A stretch of DNA of 64,000 nucleotides from SZUA-430 sp964483585. Its GTDB lineage: Bacteria > Pseudomonadota > Alphaproteobacteria > Micropepsales > Micropepsaceae. A program made the position numbers and the translations under genes. The stretch covers positions 50,259 to 114,258 of the forward strand of contig CAZABH010000004.1 in assembly GCA_964483585.1 (NCBI GenBank), in the 5' to 3' direction. The stretch's first letter is position 1; each line of letters starts with the position of its first letter. The notes under the pieces are model-generated. The model was not told the DNA's origin. It was given only the letters and a program-made list of their open reading frames with translations, and searched no databases. Shown in pieces: positions 47,063 through 55,673 of the stretch.

Positions 47063-47902
47063 GTGGACACCACAGATCGTCCGACGATCTTCGGGATCGT
47101 CAACATCACGAGGGACTCCTTTTCTGACGGCGGCCGCTTCCTCGCAGCCGCCGACGCCGCGCGGCACGCGAAGGCCCAGATCGACGCCGGAGCAGACGTC
47201 CTCGATCTCGGTGCCGCGGCGTCCAACCCATCGGCCGAGCCTGTTTCACCGGACGAGGAGATTGCCCGTCTGAAGACCGTGATGGACTGCGGCATCGACC
47301 GCGCGCGCCTCTCGATCGACAGCTTCGCACCCCAGACCCAGGCCTGGGCGCTCGATCAGGGCGCGGGCTGGCTGAATGACATTCAGGGGTTCCCCGATCC
47401 CGGCCTCTATCCCCGCCTCGCACGATCGCAGGCGCGTCTCGTCGTGATGCACAATATCGTCCGCCGCGGCATCGCCCGGGTCACCGAAACCGATCCGGCG
47501 ACCATCATGCAGACGCTCTTCGCCTTCTTCGACGAACGCCTCGAGGCATTGATGGGGGCAGGCGTTGCGCGCGAGCGGTTGGTGGTCGATCCGGGCATGG
47601 GCCACTTTCTTGGTCGCGATCCGGAAGTATCCCTGACCGTGTTGCGGTGTCTGCCCGAGCTGAAAACACGCTATCACATGCCCTTGCTCGTGTCGGTGAG
47701 CCGAAAGTCCTTCATACGCAGCCTCGCGGCGGTCGACATTGCAGCTTCGGGTCCGGCAACCCTCTCGGCAGAACTCTTTGCAGCCAGCCGTGGCGCAGAC
47801 CTGATCCGGACCCATGACGTGGCAGCCTTGCGTCAGGCCCTAGCCGTCTGGAAGCCCCTCGCGTCCGCCGGACCCGATATAACAAGGGTAAACAGCCCTT
47901 AA
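47063..47902 (+). CDS. folP: dihydropteroate synthase, Sul2-like
   Basis: A 279-aa TIM-barrel enzyme joining DHPP and p-aminobenzoate in folate synthesis; GTG start at 47063. Its motifs follow the mobile Sul enzymes rather than common FolP. It has FGIVNITRDSFSDGGR at 10-25, DLGAAASNPSAEPVS (48-62) where FolP has GGESTRPG, and LNDIQGFPDP at 104-113. VVMHN (127-131) is followed by DPGMGHFLG at 176-184 where FolP has a DPGxGFGK-type loop, then SVSRKSF (211-217) and RTH (249-251). From memory, Sul2 reads nearly the same in each block. The context ftsH-folP-glmM is the normal chromosomal one, so this is probably the housekeeping copy. His181 occupies the place where Sul1/Sul2 have the first Phe of GMGFF. 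Confidence 0.93.
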   Translation: MDTTDRPTIFGIVNITRDSFSDGGRFLAAADAARHAKAQIDAGADVLDLGAAASNPSAEPVSPDEEIARLKTVMDCGIDRARLSIDSFAPQTQAWALDQGAGWLNDIQGFPDPGLYPRLARSQARLVVMHNIVRRGIARVTETDPATIMQTLFAFFDERLEALMGAGVARERLVVDPGMGHFLGRDPEVSLTVLRCLPELKTRYHMPLLVSVSRKSFIRSLAAVDIAASGPATLSAELFAASRGADLIRTHDVAALRQALAVWKPLASAGPDITRVNSP

Positions 47903-47984
47903 TTCGCGCCCGACTGGCTTTCGCCATTCTTCAGGAAAATGTGGTAGAAGTGTCTCATCAGACGACCCTCACCCGGAGCACCGG

Positions 47985-49334
47985 ATGACCCGCAAATATT
48001 TTGGAACCGATGGCATTCGCGGCAAGGCCAACGCCACGATGACGGCCGAGACAGCGTTGCGGGTCGGCATGGCGGCCGGTCGCTATTTCACCCGCGGCGA
48101 CCACAGGCATCGCGTCGTGATCGGCAAGGATACGCGCCTGTCGGGCTACATGATTGAAACCGCCCTCGTCGCCGGTTTCACCTCGGTTGGCATGGACGTC
48201 TTCCAGTTTGGTCCGCTGCCGACGCCGGCCGTGGCTATGCTGACCCGCTCGCTGCGTGCCGATCTCGGTGTGATGATCTCGGCCTCGCACAACCTCTACG
48301 AGGATAACGGGATCAAGCTGTTCGGGCCCGACGGCTACAAGCTGTCCGACCAGGTCGAGACCGAGATCGAAAACCTGATGGACGGCAGCCTGCGCGAGGG
48401 CCTTGCCGAACCGGGCCGCCTCGGGCGCGCCAAGCGCATCGACGATGCCCAGGCCCGCTACATTGAATTCGCCAAGCGCACCTTCCCCAAGAGCCTGCGC
48501 CTCGACGGCTTGCGCATCGTCGTCGACTGCGCGAATGGCGCCGCCTATCGCGTCGCACCCGAAGTGCTTTGGGAACTTGGCGCCGAGGTCATCAAGATCG
48601 GCGTCGATCCCAACGGCTTCAACATCAACAGCGAGTGCGGCTCGACCGCGCCTGCGCTCATGTGCAACCGCGTGAAAGAAACGCGCGCCGATCTCGGCAT
48701 CTCGCTCGATGGCGACGCCGACCGCGTGGTGATCTGCGACGAGAAAGGGCAGATCATCGATGGCGACCAGATCCTCGCCCTGATCGCTGGCTCCTGGTCG
48801 CGCTCCGGACTGCTCAAGAGCAACGGCATCGTCGCGACCGTGATGTCGAACCTCGGCCTCGAGCGTTACCTTGACGGGATGAGCCTGCAACTGGTCCGCA
48901 CCGCTGTCGGCGATCGCTACGTGGTCGAACACATGCGCGAGCACGGATACAACGTCGGCGGCGAACAGTCGGGCCACGTCGTGCTCAGCGATTTCTCGAC
49001 CACTGGCGACGGATTGATCGCAGCCCTTCAGGTCCTGGCCGTGCTGGCCGAGACCGGCAAGCGGGCAAGCGAGGCCGCCCATCTGTTCGAGCCACTGCCG
49101 CAGATCCTGCAGAATGTTCGCTTCCGACCAGGCGCCAAGCCGCTCGAGAACAAGGAAGTAGTTGCAGCTATTCAGGACGGTGAGGCGCGGCTGGCAAGGT
49201 CCGGCCGCCTTCTGATCCGCAAGTCCGGCACCGAGCCGTTGATACGGGTCATGGGCGAGTGTGAAGATGAAAAACTCGTTCGCACGGTTGTAGGCGACAT
49301 CGTGCGCGTGATCGAGAAGGCTTGCGCCGCCTGA
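47985..49334 (+). CDS. glmM: phosphoglucosamine mutase
   Basis: A 449-aa enzyme converting glucosamine 6-phosphate to the 1-phosphate for UDP-GlcNAc. N-terminus KYFGTDGIRGKAN, the active phosphoserine in MISASHNLYEDNGIK, the metal loop DGDADRVVICDEKG, the sugar-specificity GGEQSGH, and the C-terminal phosphate-binding RKSGTEPLIRVM are all present. It follows folP by 82 bp in the widespread folP-glmM order, and serves peptidoglycan and LPS synthesis. Confidence 0.97.
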   Translation: MTRKYFGTDGIRGKANATMTAETALRVGMAAGRYFTRGDHRHRVVIGKDTRLSGYMIETALVAGFTSVGMDVFQFGPLPTPAVAMLTRSLRADLGVMISASHNLYEDNGIKLFGPDGYKLSDQVETEIENLMDGSLREGLAEPGRLGRAKRIDDAQARYIEFAKRTFPKSLRLDGLRIVVDCANGAAYRVAPEVLWELGAEVIKIGVDPNGFNINSECGSTAPALMCNRVKETRADLGISLDGDADRVVICDEKGQIIDGDQILALIAGSWSRSGLLKSNGIVATVMSNLGLERYLDGMSLQLVRTAVGDRYVVEHMREHGYNVGGEQSGHVVLSDFSTTGDGLIAALQVLAVLAETGKRASEAAHLFEPLPQILQNVRFRPGAKPLENKEVVAAIQDGEARLARSGRLLIRKSGTEPLIRVMGECEDEKLVRTVVGDIVRVIEKACAA

Positions 49335-49387
49335 TCGCGTACCAGCCCGTCTTCTAACCCGGGCGTCGCTGCTCTAGTCTCGGATCC

Positions 49388-50209
49388 ATGAAACCGAATC
49401 TCTTGCGCGGCCGCGTTCTCAGCATAGCAGGCTCAGACTCTGGCGGCGGTGCTGGCATCCAGGCCGACATCAAAGCAGTCACCGCACTCGGTGGCTACGC
49501 AATGACGGCCGTTACCGCCATCACGGTGCAGGACACGAACGGCGTATCGGGCATTCATGCGGTCCCCGACGATATCGTCGCCGCGCAAGCACGCGCCGTG
49601 CTTGCCGATCTGGGCGCCGACTGCATCAAGACCGGCATGCTCGGCACCCCATCGTTGATCGCAGCCGTCGCCGACGTGCTCGATCGCGAGGCCAGCACGA
49701 CCCCGCTGGTCGTCGATCCGGTCATGGTTGCCAAGGGTGGAGCGCGCCTTCTGGTCGACAACGCCATCGGTGCCATGAAGACACGCCTGCTGCCGCTTGC
49801 GGCTTTGATCACCCCGAACCTGCCGGAGGCTGGCGTCCTGATCGGGCGGCCCGTGGTATCTCTGTCCGACATGCTGCATGCAATCGGAGACTTGCGGGCG
49901 CTCGGCGCAAAGGCGGTGCTGTTGAAGGGTGGCCATCTTGATGCAGGCGAGATTGTGGATGTCTACGAAGGCCCCGAAGGGCGCCACGAGTGGCGCTCCC
50001 CGCGCATCACAACCCGCCACACACACGGCACGGGCTGCACGCTGGCATCGGCCATCGCAACAGGTCTCGCACAAGGTATGACCATGATCGAGGCCATCGC
50101 GCGCGCCCGCGACTATGTCCGGATCGCCATCCAGACAGCGCCTGGCTTTGGCAAGGGCCACGGCCCGCTCAATCACGCCCACACCGTTGAACCCTTCAAG
50201 GGAGGTTAG
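49388..50209 (+). CDS. thiD: hydroxymethylpyrimidine/phosphomethylpyrimidine kinase
   Basis: A 273-aa ribokinase-fold enzyme that phosphorylates HMP and HMP-phosphate for thiamine. Motifs are SIAGSDSGGGAGIQADIKA at the N-terminus, the VVDPVMVAKGGARLL segment, LITPNLPEAGVL, and the anion-hole/catalytic region HTHGTGCTLASAIATGLAQG. It shares the thiamine theme with thiE elsewhere in the window. No TPP riboswitch is evident in the 53 bp before it. A PhzF gene follows after 4 bp. Confidence 0.95.
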   Translation: MKPNLLRGRVLSIAGSDSGGGAGIQADIKAVTALGGYAMTAVTAITVQDTNGVSGIHAVPDDIVAAQARAVLADLGADCIKTGMLGTPSLIAAVADVLDREASTTPLVVDPVMVAKGGARLLVDNAIGAMKTRLLPLAALITPNLPEAGVLIGRPVVSLSDMLHAIGDLRALGAKAVLLKGGHLDAGEIVDVYEGPEGRHEWRSPRITTRHTHGTGCTLASAIATGLAQGMTMIEAIARARDYVRIAIQTAPGFGKGHGPLNHAHTVEPFKGG

Positions 50210-50213
50210 TGCC

Positions 50214-51035
50214 ATGGAACTCAGGATCTGGCAGGTCGATGCCTTCGCCGAGAAGCTATTCGAGGGCAATCCCGCCGCGGTGATCCCGCTCGGCTCCTGG
50301 CTCCCGGACCAGCAGATGCAGGCCATCGCTGCCGAGAACAACCTCTCCGAGACGGCGTTCTTCGTGCCCGCCGTTCAAGGAGACTATGCGCGCTGCCAAT
50401 TGCGCTGGTTCACGCCGCAAGTCGAGGTTCCCCTCTGCGGGCACGCAACGCTGGCCAGTGGCCACGTCATCCTGGAATACCTCGCCCAATCGCTTGCATC
50501 AGTGACGTTCTCGACCCAGAGCGGCGATCTGATCGTCACCCGCGGATCAGCCGGCATGCTCGAGATGGCGCTGCCCGCCTATCAGGCGCTGCCGCACCCC
50601 GAAGCCGAGGACTTCGCCGAAGCCATAGAAGAAGCACTCGACATCGCCCCTCGAGAAGTCCTGAAAGCCAACTACGCCATCGCGCTCTTCGATACGGTGG
50701 ACCAGATCCTCGAGGCGGAATCCGACAGCACGCTGGCCGAAGCCCTTGAGGAGTTCGGCGAGGATGGCCTCATCATCACGGCCGCTGGCGGTGACGCAGG
50801 CTTCGATTTCGTCTCGCGCTTCTTTGTGCCGGGCAAGGGCGTGCCGGAAGACCCAGTGACCGGTTCAGCCCATGCAGCACTCGCCCCGTTATGGGCCAAG
50901 CGCCTGGGCAAGCCGCGCCTCAAGGCCCGCCAGCTCAGCAGCCGTGGCGGCACGCTGGACTGCGAGGAGCAAGGCGAGCGCGTGCTCATCCGGGGCCGGG
51001 TGACGCCTTATCTTGAAGGGATCATCCGCATCTGA
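50214..51035 (+). CDS. PhzF family isomerase/epimerase
   Basis: A 273-aa protein of the diaminopimelate-epimerase-like fold. N-terminal IWQVDAFAEKLFEGNPAAVIPL and the catalytic Glu in NNLSETAFFV are present, followed by LRWFTPQVEVPLCGHATLASGH, with FFVPGKGVPEDPVTGSAHAALAP in the second half. All are standard for PhzF proteins. Most family members outside phenazine clusters have no known substrate. The ATG at 50214 has GGGAGG upstream and follows thiD by 4 bp. Confidence 0.93.
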   Translation: MELRIWQVDAFAEKLFEGNPAAVIPLGSWLPDQQMQAIAAENNLSETAFFVPAVQGDYARCQLRWFTPQVEVPLCGHATLASGHVILEYLAQSLASVTFSTQSGDLIVTRGSAGMLEMALPAYQALPHPEAEDFAEAIEEALDIAPREVLKANYAIALFDTVDQILEAESDSTLAEALEEFGEDGLIITAAGGDAGFDFVSRFFVPGKGVPEDPVTGSAHAALAPLWAKRLGKPRLKARQLSSRGGTLDCEEQGERVLIRGRVTPYLEGIIRI

Positions 51036-51041
51036 CCGGGT

Positions 51042-51620
51042 TCAGATATAGGCAAAGGCAACGAACCCGGCCAGCAGGATCGCCACAAAGGCCGTCGTTA
51101 CCAGCGTCAGATGCTTCTCGACGAAAAGACGGATCGGATCGCCGATGAAGTAGAGAAGGGCGGCCACGACGAAGAAGCGCCCGCCACGCGTCGCCAGCGA
51201 GGCCAGGCCAAACGTCAGCAGATCGAAATGTGCGGCGCCGCTGGCGATGGTCACCAGCTTGTAGGGCACGGGCGTCAGGCCTCCGATGACAGTGGCCCAA
51301 AGCCCCCACTCGTTGAACAATTGCTGGAAGTTCTCGAACGCTGCCTGCAGGCCATAGGCCTCGATCACCCATTTACCCGCGGTCTCGAAGAAGAAGTAGC
51401 CGATCGCATAACCGAAGAATCCTCCGGCAACCGAGGCAGCCGTGCAGACCCCGGCGAACAGCCAAGCCTTGCGTGGATTGGCCAGCACCATCGGGATCAG
51501 CATCACATCCGGCGGGATGGGAAAGAACGAGCTCTCCGTGAAGGCAACAACAGCGAGCACCCATAACGCGCTAGGGTGATTGGCAAGCTGAACGGTTCGG
51601 TCGTAGAGGCTGCGAAGCAT
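51042..51620 (-). CDS. YqaA/DedA-family membrane protein
   Basis: A 192-aa membrane protein with about five hydrophobic segments. It shows the DedA/SNARE-associated features ESSFFPIPPDVMLIPMVLANP, GGFFGYAIGYFFF, and the GLTPVPYKLVTIASGAAHF region that forms the re-entrant loop with conserved Arg/Pro neighbours. The DedA superfamily includes lipid scramblases/transporters; the specific role here is unknown. It is convergent with the PhzF gene (6 bp gap). Confidence 0.85.
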   Translation of the reverse strand: MLRSLYDRTVQLANHPSALWVLAVVAFTESSFFPIPPDVMLIPMVLANPRKAWLFAGVCTAASVAGGFFGYAIGYFFFETAGKWVIEAYGLQAAFENFQQLFNEWGLWATVIGGLTPVPYKLVTIASGAAHFDLLTFGLASLATRGGRFFVVAALLYFIGDPIRLFVEKHLTLVTTAFVAILLAGFVAFAYI

Positions 51621-51678
51621 GGGATGGACCTGTGAACAAGCGCGCCATCGTTAGCCCATGCATCGGCCCGCCGCAATC

Positions 51679-53481
51679 TCACGGGGCAATCAGCCGCCCC
51701 TGTATCAGGCCCCTGAGCGAGTTCCCGAACCAAACCGTTCCAATACCAAGATCGCTTGGGTAAAGCACGGTCTCGACCGTGCGCTGCGGCCCCTCGTCCA
51801 GCATCGCCTGTCTCAGACAGCCATCAAGCAGTCCGGAGGATAGCGGCGGCGTCAGCCAAACCCCGTCGCGCTCGATGAACAGGGTCGAGCGGCAGCCCTC
51901 GGTCAGCTCGCCCCGCTCGTTGACAAGCACGACCTCTTCCAGGGTAGGGTTTGCAGCTCGCAAGCGCTCAAGCACCTCATAGGGTTCCCGCCGTGTCGTC
52001 TTGTGGTAGAGCCTCCAGTCGGTCGACAGCACCCGATCAGGAGAAAGCGCAAACGGCCATTCTCCAGCCGCAGGCTCAAGAGCAAAGGTCTCGACCTGCG
52101 TGTCGCCACGCACACCCAGCGTCACGCGCAGGCGCCACGCGCCCTCAAAGGTCTTTGTTACCGCAGCAACTTGCACCAGAAGGGCGTCTGCATTGAACCG
52201 GAAGCCGAAATGCCGGGCCGACGCCGCAAGCCGCGCCAAGTGACGGGCCTGCAGGTGGATACCACCGTCCTTCGTCCAGCGCATCGTCTCGATCAGACGG
52301 AACGGGACGGGCGCTTCAGTAAAGAAGCGCGCTTTCAGTCGGGCCTCTGCCAGTTCTCCGTCCGGCTCGCTGTCCCACACGATGCCCCCGCCAATACCAA
52401 GCGTCCCACCCTTGGGTGTCAGGGACAATGTTCGGATCGCAACATTGAAGGACATGCGCCCCGGGGCAGCAAACCCGACGGCACCGCAATAAACGCCGCG
52501 CGCCTCGCCTTCGGTCTCACGGATGATCTCCATCGCACGAATCTTCGGCGCGCCCGTCACCGATCCGCAGGGAAACAGCGCGGGCACAATCCGTGAGAAC
52601 GAGGCATCCTCAGCCAGTGTCCCCGTAATGCTTGAGGTCAGGGTGTGATAGGTCGGATAGGTCTCGACCGTGCACAGGTCGTCGACGCGCACGCTTCCTG
52701 CTTCACAGATGCGCGACAAATCATTGCGCATCAGGTCCACGATCATCAGGTTCTCGGCCCGTTGCTTGGGGTCGGACTGCAAATCCAGCGCCCGGCGACG
52801 ATCAACGGAAGGCACCGGATGCCGTCCTGTCGTTCCCTTCATGGGGCGCACGCGGATCTGGCGGCCAACAACACTGAAGAATGTCTCGGGCGAGAACGAA
52901 AGCACGTCCTCATCGGGAAAATGCAGCAGGGCGCAACCGCTGGCCCGCGCCCGCTCCCTGAGGTTGAGGTATAGAGCGGACACCTGCGCGAATGGGTCCG
53001 TGCGGATCTTGAAGGTCAGATTCACCTGGTAGACATCACCGGCCCCGATCAGCCCGTGCACGGCCTCGAACCGTCGGCGGTACTCAGCGTCGGTGATCGC
53101 CTCTGCTGTACCGATATGCGCTGTCGAGAAATCTCCGACGCTTGCAAGAAACCTGTCCCGCTCGCGCGCTGAAAGAACCTCGAGGCGCGAATAGGCAACA
53201 AACCGAAGCAACGGCTGGTCTGTCGGCGGAAGCCTGTCTCGAAGCCTTGGCTCGAGGCAGTAACCAAGCTCGTAGGCCATGTACCCTGCGACAGGTGTCC
53301 CTGAGGCGACCAGCGCATCGAGGCGCGACAGGGCGGGATCTGTCTCGTCCGGGCTGCGGACCAGGATCTCCTCGACAGGTTTCTCAAGCAGGACCGCGCC
53401 ACGCTCCGGCCAAGTCGCGTCATCAAGCAACGCGAAACAGGGTCTTTCCGTCCAGGACAGCTGCGTATCTTGGCTTGACAT
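51679..53481 (-). CDS. pabB: aminodeoxychorismate synthase component I fused to aminodeoxychorismate lyase (PabB-PabC)
   Basis: A bifunctional protein of 600 aa making p-aminobenzoate for folate. Residues about 1-385 are chorismate-binding PabB: GDVYQVNLTFK, the catalytic Lys in RVRPMKGTTGR, MIVDLMRNDLSRI, and the C-terminal CGAVGF and IGGGIVWDSEP. Residues about 395-600 are a PLP-fold lyase: RLIETMRW, KTTRREPYE with the PLP Lys region, LVNERGELTEGCRSTLF, and PLSSGLLDGCLRQ. Start ATG 53481, or 53514 eleven codons earlier; neither has a strong ribosome site. It is divergent from hsp20. Confidence 0.92.
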   Translation of the reverse strand: MSSQDTQLSWTERPCFALLDDATWPERGAVLLEKPVEEILVRSPDETDPALSRLDALVASGTPVAGYMAYELGYCLEPRLRDRLPPTDQPLLRFVAYSRLEVLSARERDRFLASVGDFSTAHIGTAEAITDAEYRRRFEAVHGLIGAGDVYQVNLTFKIRTDPFAQVSALYLNLRERARASGCALLHFPDEDVLSFSPETFFSVVGRQIRVRPMKGTTGRHPVPSVDRRRALDLQSDPKQRAENLMIVDLMRNDLSRICEAGSVRVDDLCTVETYPTYHTLTSSITGTLAEDASFSRIVPALFPCGSVTGAPKIRAMEIIRETEGEARGVYCGAVGFAAPGRMSFNVAIRTLSLTPKGGTLGIGGGIVWDSEPDGELAEARLKARFFTEAPVPFRLIETMRWTKDGGIHLQARHLARLAASARHFGFRFNADALLVQVAAVTKTFEGAWRLRVTLGVRGDTQVETFALEPAAGEWPFALSPDRVLSTDWRLYHKTTRREPYEVLERLRAANPTLEEVVLVNERGELTEGCRSTLFIERDGVWLTPPLSSGLLDGCLRQAMLDEGPQRTVETVLYPSDLGIGTVWFGNSLRGLIQGRLIAP

Positions 53482-53604
53482 GGGAAGGGACCGAAACAAA
53501 CTCTTGCTGTCCATGGAAGGGGGGCAGGGGGCGGGGCTGCCGCCTCGTGACAGGCCCCTTTTGGAAAAGGGTGACCGAAAATGCAATGCGGCCGGAGCGC
53601 ATAA

Positions 53605-54024
53605 ATGTCGAGGCCATTCACGCCCGGAAGTCCATTTTTCCTCGGTTTTGACGAGGTCCAGCGCCTCGTGGAGTTCGCGAGCCGCAGTTCCGCCGACGCC
53701 TTTCCGCCATTGAACATAGAGCAGTTCGAAAACGGCGCCATGCGCATCACGATTGCGGTGGCGGGCTTTGCGCCGGAGAATCTGGCGGTGACCGTCTGTG
53801 ATCGGGAACTGAGCGTTCGTGGAGAACGCAACCCCCCTGGCGATGGAAGGGCCTACCTTCATAAGGGGATTGCGGCCCGCTCCTTCACGCGCAGCTTTGC
53901 CCTCGCCTCGAACCTCGAGGTTGTCTCTGCCACGCTTGGAAACGGCCTGTTGAGGATAAACCTTCGACAGATCCCCCAAAACCCGCAGATCGTTCAGATT
54001 CCGATCACGGTAGATTGCCCCTGA
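53605..54024 (+). CDS. Hsp20/alpha-crystallin family small heat shock protein
   Basis: A 139-aa chaperone. The N-terminal FLGFDEVQRLVEFA and YPPLNIE-like FPPLNIEQFENGAMRITIAVAGF match the IbpA group. The alpha-crystallin domain runs to about residue 125 (YLHKGIAARSFTRSFALAS), ending with an IPI motif (QIPITVDCP). It holds unfolding proteins under stress. GGAG lies 8 bases before ATG 53605, in the loop of a small ATGCG/CGCAT hairpin. It is followed by a DUF1150 gene, a pair typical for the class. Confidence 0.92.
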   Translation: MSRPFTPGSPFFLGFDEVQRLVEFASRSSADAFPPLNIEQFENGAMRITIAVAGFAPENLAVTVCDRELSVRGERNPPGDGRAYLHKGIAARSFTRSFALASNLEVVSATLGNGLLRINLRQIPQNPQIVQIPITVDCP

Positions 54025-54144
54025 GGTCAAGGGCGATTGACCGCACCCTGCCATTCAATTTCCACAAATGCCTCCCCATATAGGATGCGTAAGGAAAGGC
54101 TGAGGGAAGTGTTCTCGCCGGCCAGCACGCGTGGAGCAAGTCAC

Positions 54145-54417
54145 ATGCAGAACAAGCAAATGACGGAAGCAAACGGCTCGGGACCAGAAGGCCCCTACGC
54201 TCACCTCCTCGCAGACAATCTCGTATATGTCCGCGAGACGCCGGCAGCGGAATTGCTGTCAAAGGGCCTCGTGTCTCCCAAGGTTCACCTTGACCCGGTA
54301 CAGACCTACTTCGTGGTTTGCGCAGCAGACGGTCGTCCCTTGGCTGTGCTCGACAACCGCGAGTTGGCCTTTGCCGCTGCGCGAGAGCACGACATGTTGC
54401 CCGTCAGCGTCCACTGA
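54145..54417 (+). CDS. DUF1150 family protein
   Basis: A 90-aa protein matching DUF1150 (PF06620): DNLVYVRETPAAELLSKGLVSPKVHLDP and the final VVCAADGRPLAVLDNRELAFAAAREHDMLPVSVH. Function is unknown. In many Alphaproteobacteria it sits directly after an Hsp20 gene, as here (120 bp gap), which suggests a stress-related role by inference only. The ATG at 54145 has GGAG nine bases upstream; an in-frame ATG at 54085 would add 20 residues without family support. Confidence 0.83.
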   Translation: MQNKQMTEANGSGPEGPYAHLLADNLVYVRETPAAELLSKGLVSPKVHLDPVQTYFVVCAADGRPLAVLDNRELAFAAAREHDMLPVSVH

Positions 54418-54419
54418 CC

Positions 54420-54887
54420 TCAGGCGGCCCTGGATCCAGCAGGTGGCTCGGTGAGAAGCGCATAAAGCGTATCGGCCGAAGTAGCTGCTCGCAACTGCTC
54501 GCACATGCCGGCATGGCGCATGAGACGTGAGATGCGGGCCAGTGCCTGCAGATGGTCAGCGCCGGCTTCCGCCGGCGTCAGCAGCAGGAACACGAGATCC
54601 ACGGGCACGTCATCGGGCGCATCGAAGCCGATCGGTGTCTGCAGTTTCACGAAGACGCCTGCAATCCGGGCAAGACCGGCGATCCTCCCATGGGGCAGGG
54701 CAACGCCGCGGCCGACAGCTGTGCTTGCAAGCATCTCGCGCGCCCAGAGGGACTCGAACACGACCCCAGCATCCAGCCCGACCCGTGAAGCCATGATCGT
54801 GGCCAAATCGGACAAGAGCCTGCGCTTGTTGGCCGCCCTCAGGTCACAGAACACATCTGTCGGGCTGAGTATGTCTGCGATACTCAT
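54420..54887 (-). CDS. ptsN: PTS IIA-like nitrogen regulatory protein PtsN
   Basis: A 155-aa EIIA-Ntr. The phosphorylated His66 is in GRGVALPHGRI, and the domain is of normal length. It is part of the PTS-Ntr relay with PtsP and NPr, regulating potassium, carbon and nitrogen responses rather than sugar transport. It ends the minus-strand lptC-lptA-lptB-rpoN-hpf-ptsN series; rpoN next to hpf and ptsN is a classic proteobacterial cluster. It converges on the DUF1150 gene (2 bp gap). Confidence 0.95.
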   Translation of the reverse strand: MSIADILSPTDVFCDLRAANKRRLLSDLATIMASRVGLDAGVVFESLWAREMLASTAVGRGVALPHGRIAGLARIAGVFVKLQTPIGFDAPDDVPVDLVFLLLTPAEAGADHLQALARISRLMRHAGMCEQLRAATSADTLYALLTEPPAGSRAA

Positions 54888-54924
54888 GGCGCACGACGCC
54901 GGAACTTGGGTCGCGGGGAAACGT

Positions 54925-55509
54925 TCACCGCTTTGTCAGGTCCATGTTCGGATCAATCCACCCGATATTTCCATCGGTGCGCCGGTAAACTACGTTCAAC
55001 CCGCCATGCGCAGCGTTGTGAAACACAAGGGCAGGCGCTTCCATGAGATCAAGCTGCATGACGGCTTCGCCAACCGACATTTTCCGCAATTGCGTCGTTC
55101 CCTCCGACACCACGATTGGATTCAGCGGACCGGGCTGCTCATGATCCTCGCCATGATCCGCAGCGATGATCTGTTCGCGTGCCGGGCTGGCGTCGTAGGC
55201 CGAGCGCGACGGGCTATGGTGATCGCGCAGGCGCCCCTTATGACGCTGCGCGCGCTTGTCCATGCGCTCGATGGCCCCGTCGAAACTGGCATAGATGTCG
55301 GAAGACCGGCTCTGCGAATGCAGGTAGAGCCCGGAAGCCAGATGCACCGAACAATCCGTCCGGTAGACGTTTCCGTCCCGCGAGAATGTCACGGACCCGT
55401 CGACCGGACGGTCGAAGAATCGTCCCACGGATTGTGTCATCCGGGTCTGCACATAGCTGCGAAGGGCGTTTCCGATATCGATCTGCTTGCCGGTGATGCT
55501 GAGTTCCAT
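54925..55509 (-). CDS. hpf: ribosome hibernation promoting factor, long form
   Basis: A 194-aa protein. The N-terminal S30AE domain (LSITGKQIDIGNALRSYVQTRM) binds the decoding region of the 30S. A charged linker (about residues 95-135) leads to the C-terminal dimerisation domain (KMSVGEAVMQLDLMEAPALVFHNAAHGGLNVVYRRTDGNIGWIDP). This is the long HPF that makes 100S ribosome dimers in stationary phase. It is between rpoN and ptsN. Confidence 0.94.
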   Translation of the reverse strand: MELSITGKQIDIGNALRSYVQTRMTQSVGRFFDRPVDGSVTFSRDGNVYRTDCSVHLASGLYLHSQSRSSDIYASFDGAIERMDKRAQRHKGRLRDHHSPSRSAYDASPAREQIIAADHGEDHEQPGPLNPIVVSEGTTQLRKMSVGEAVMQLDLMEAPALVFHNAAHGGLNVVYRRTDGNIGWIDPNMDLTKR

Positions 55510-55673
55510 GGCGCGTCGGGTCCCTGGTTGTTTATAGTGTCACCAAAAATGGACGTCGTCGATGAGCTTGCCGTCCGAAACTAGTGGGGCAGTCGAAACG
55601 CTGACCCGACCATTGTGCAATCCAGTGTAAGGGGCAAGCCCGAAATCAGATTTGGCCATGCGCAGTGACCTCT

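Noticed and set aside
53482..53604. ROSE-type RNA thermometer before hsp20
   Set aside because: A TTGCT motif exists but lies about 85 bases from the ribosome site and does not sit in a final hairpin that masks it.
55510..55673. Possible sigma-54 promoter (GG-N10-GC) for hpf on the minus strand
   Set aside because: The best candidate around GCAATCCAGTGTAA has TT instead of the invariant GG at the -24 element.
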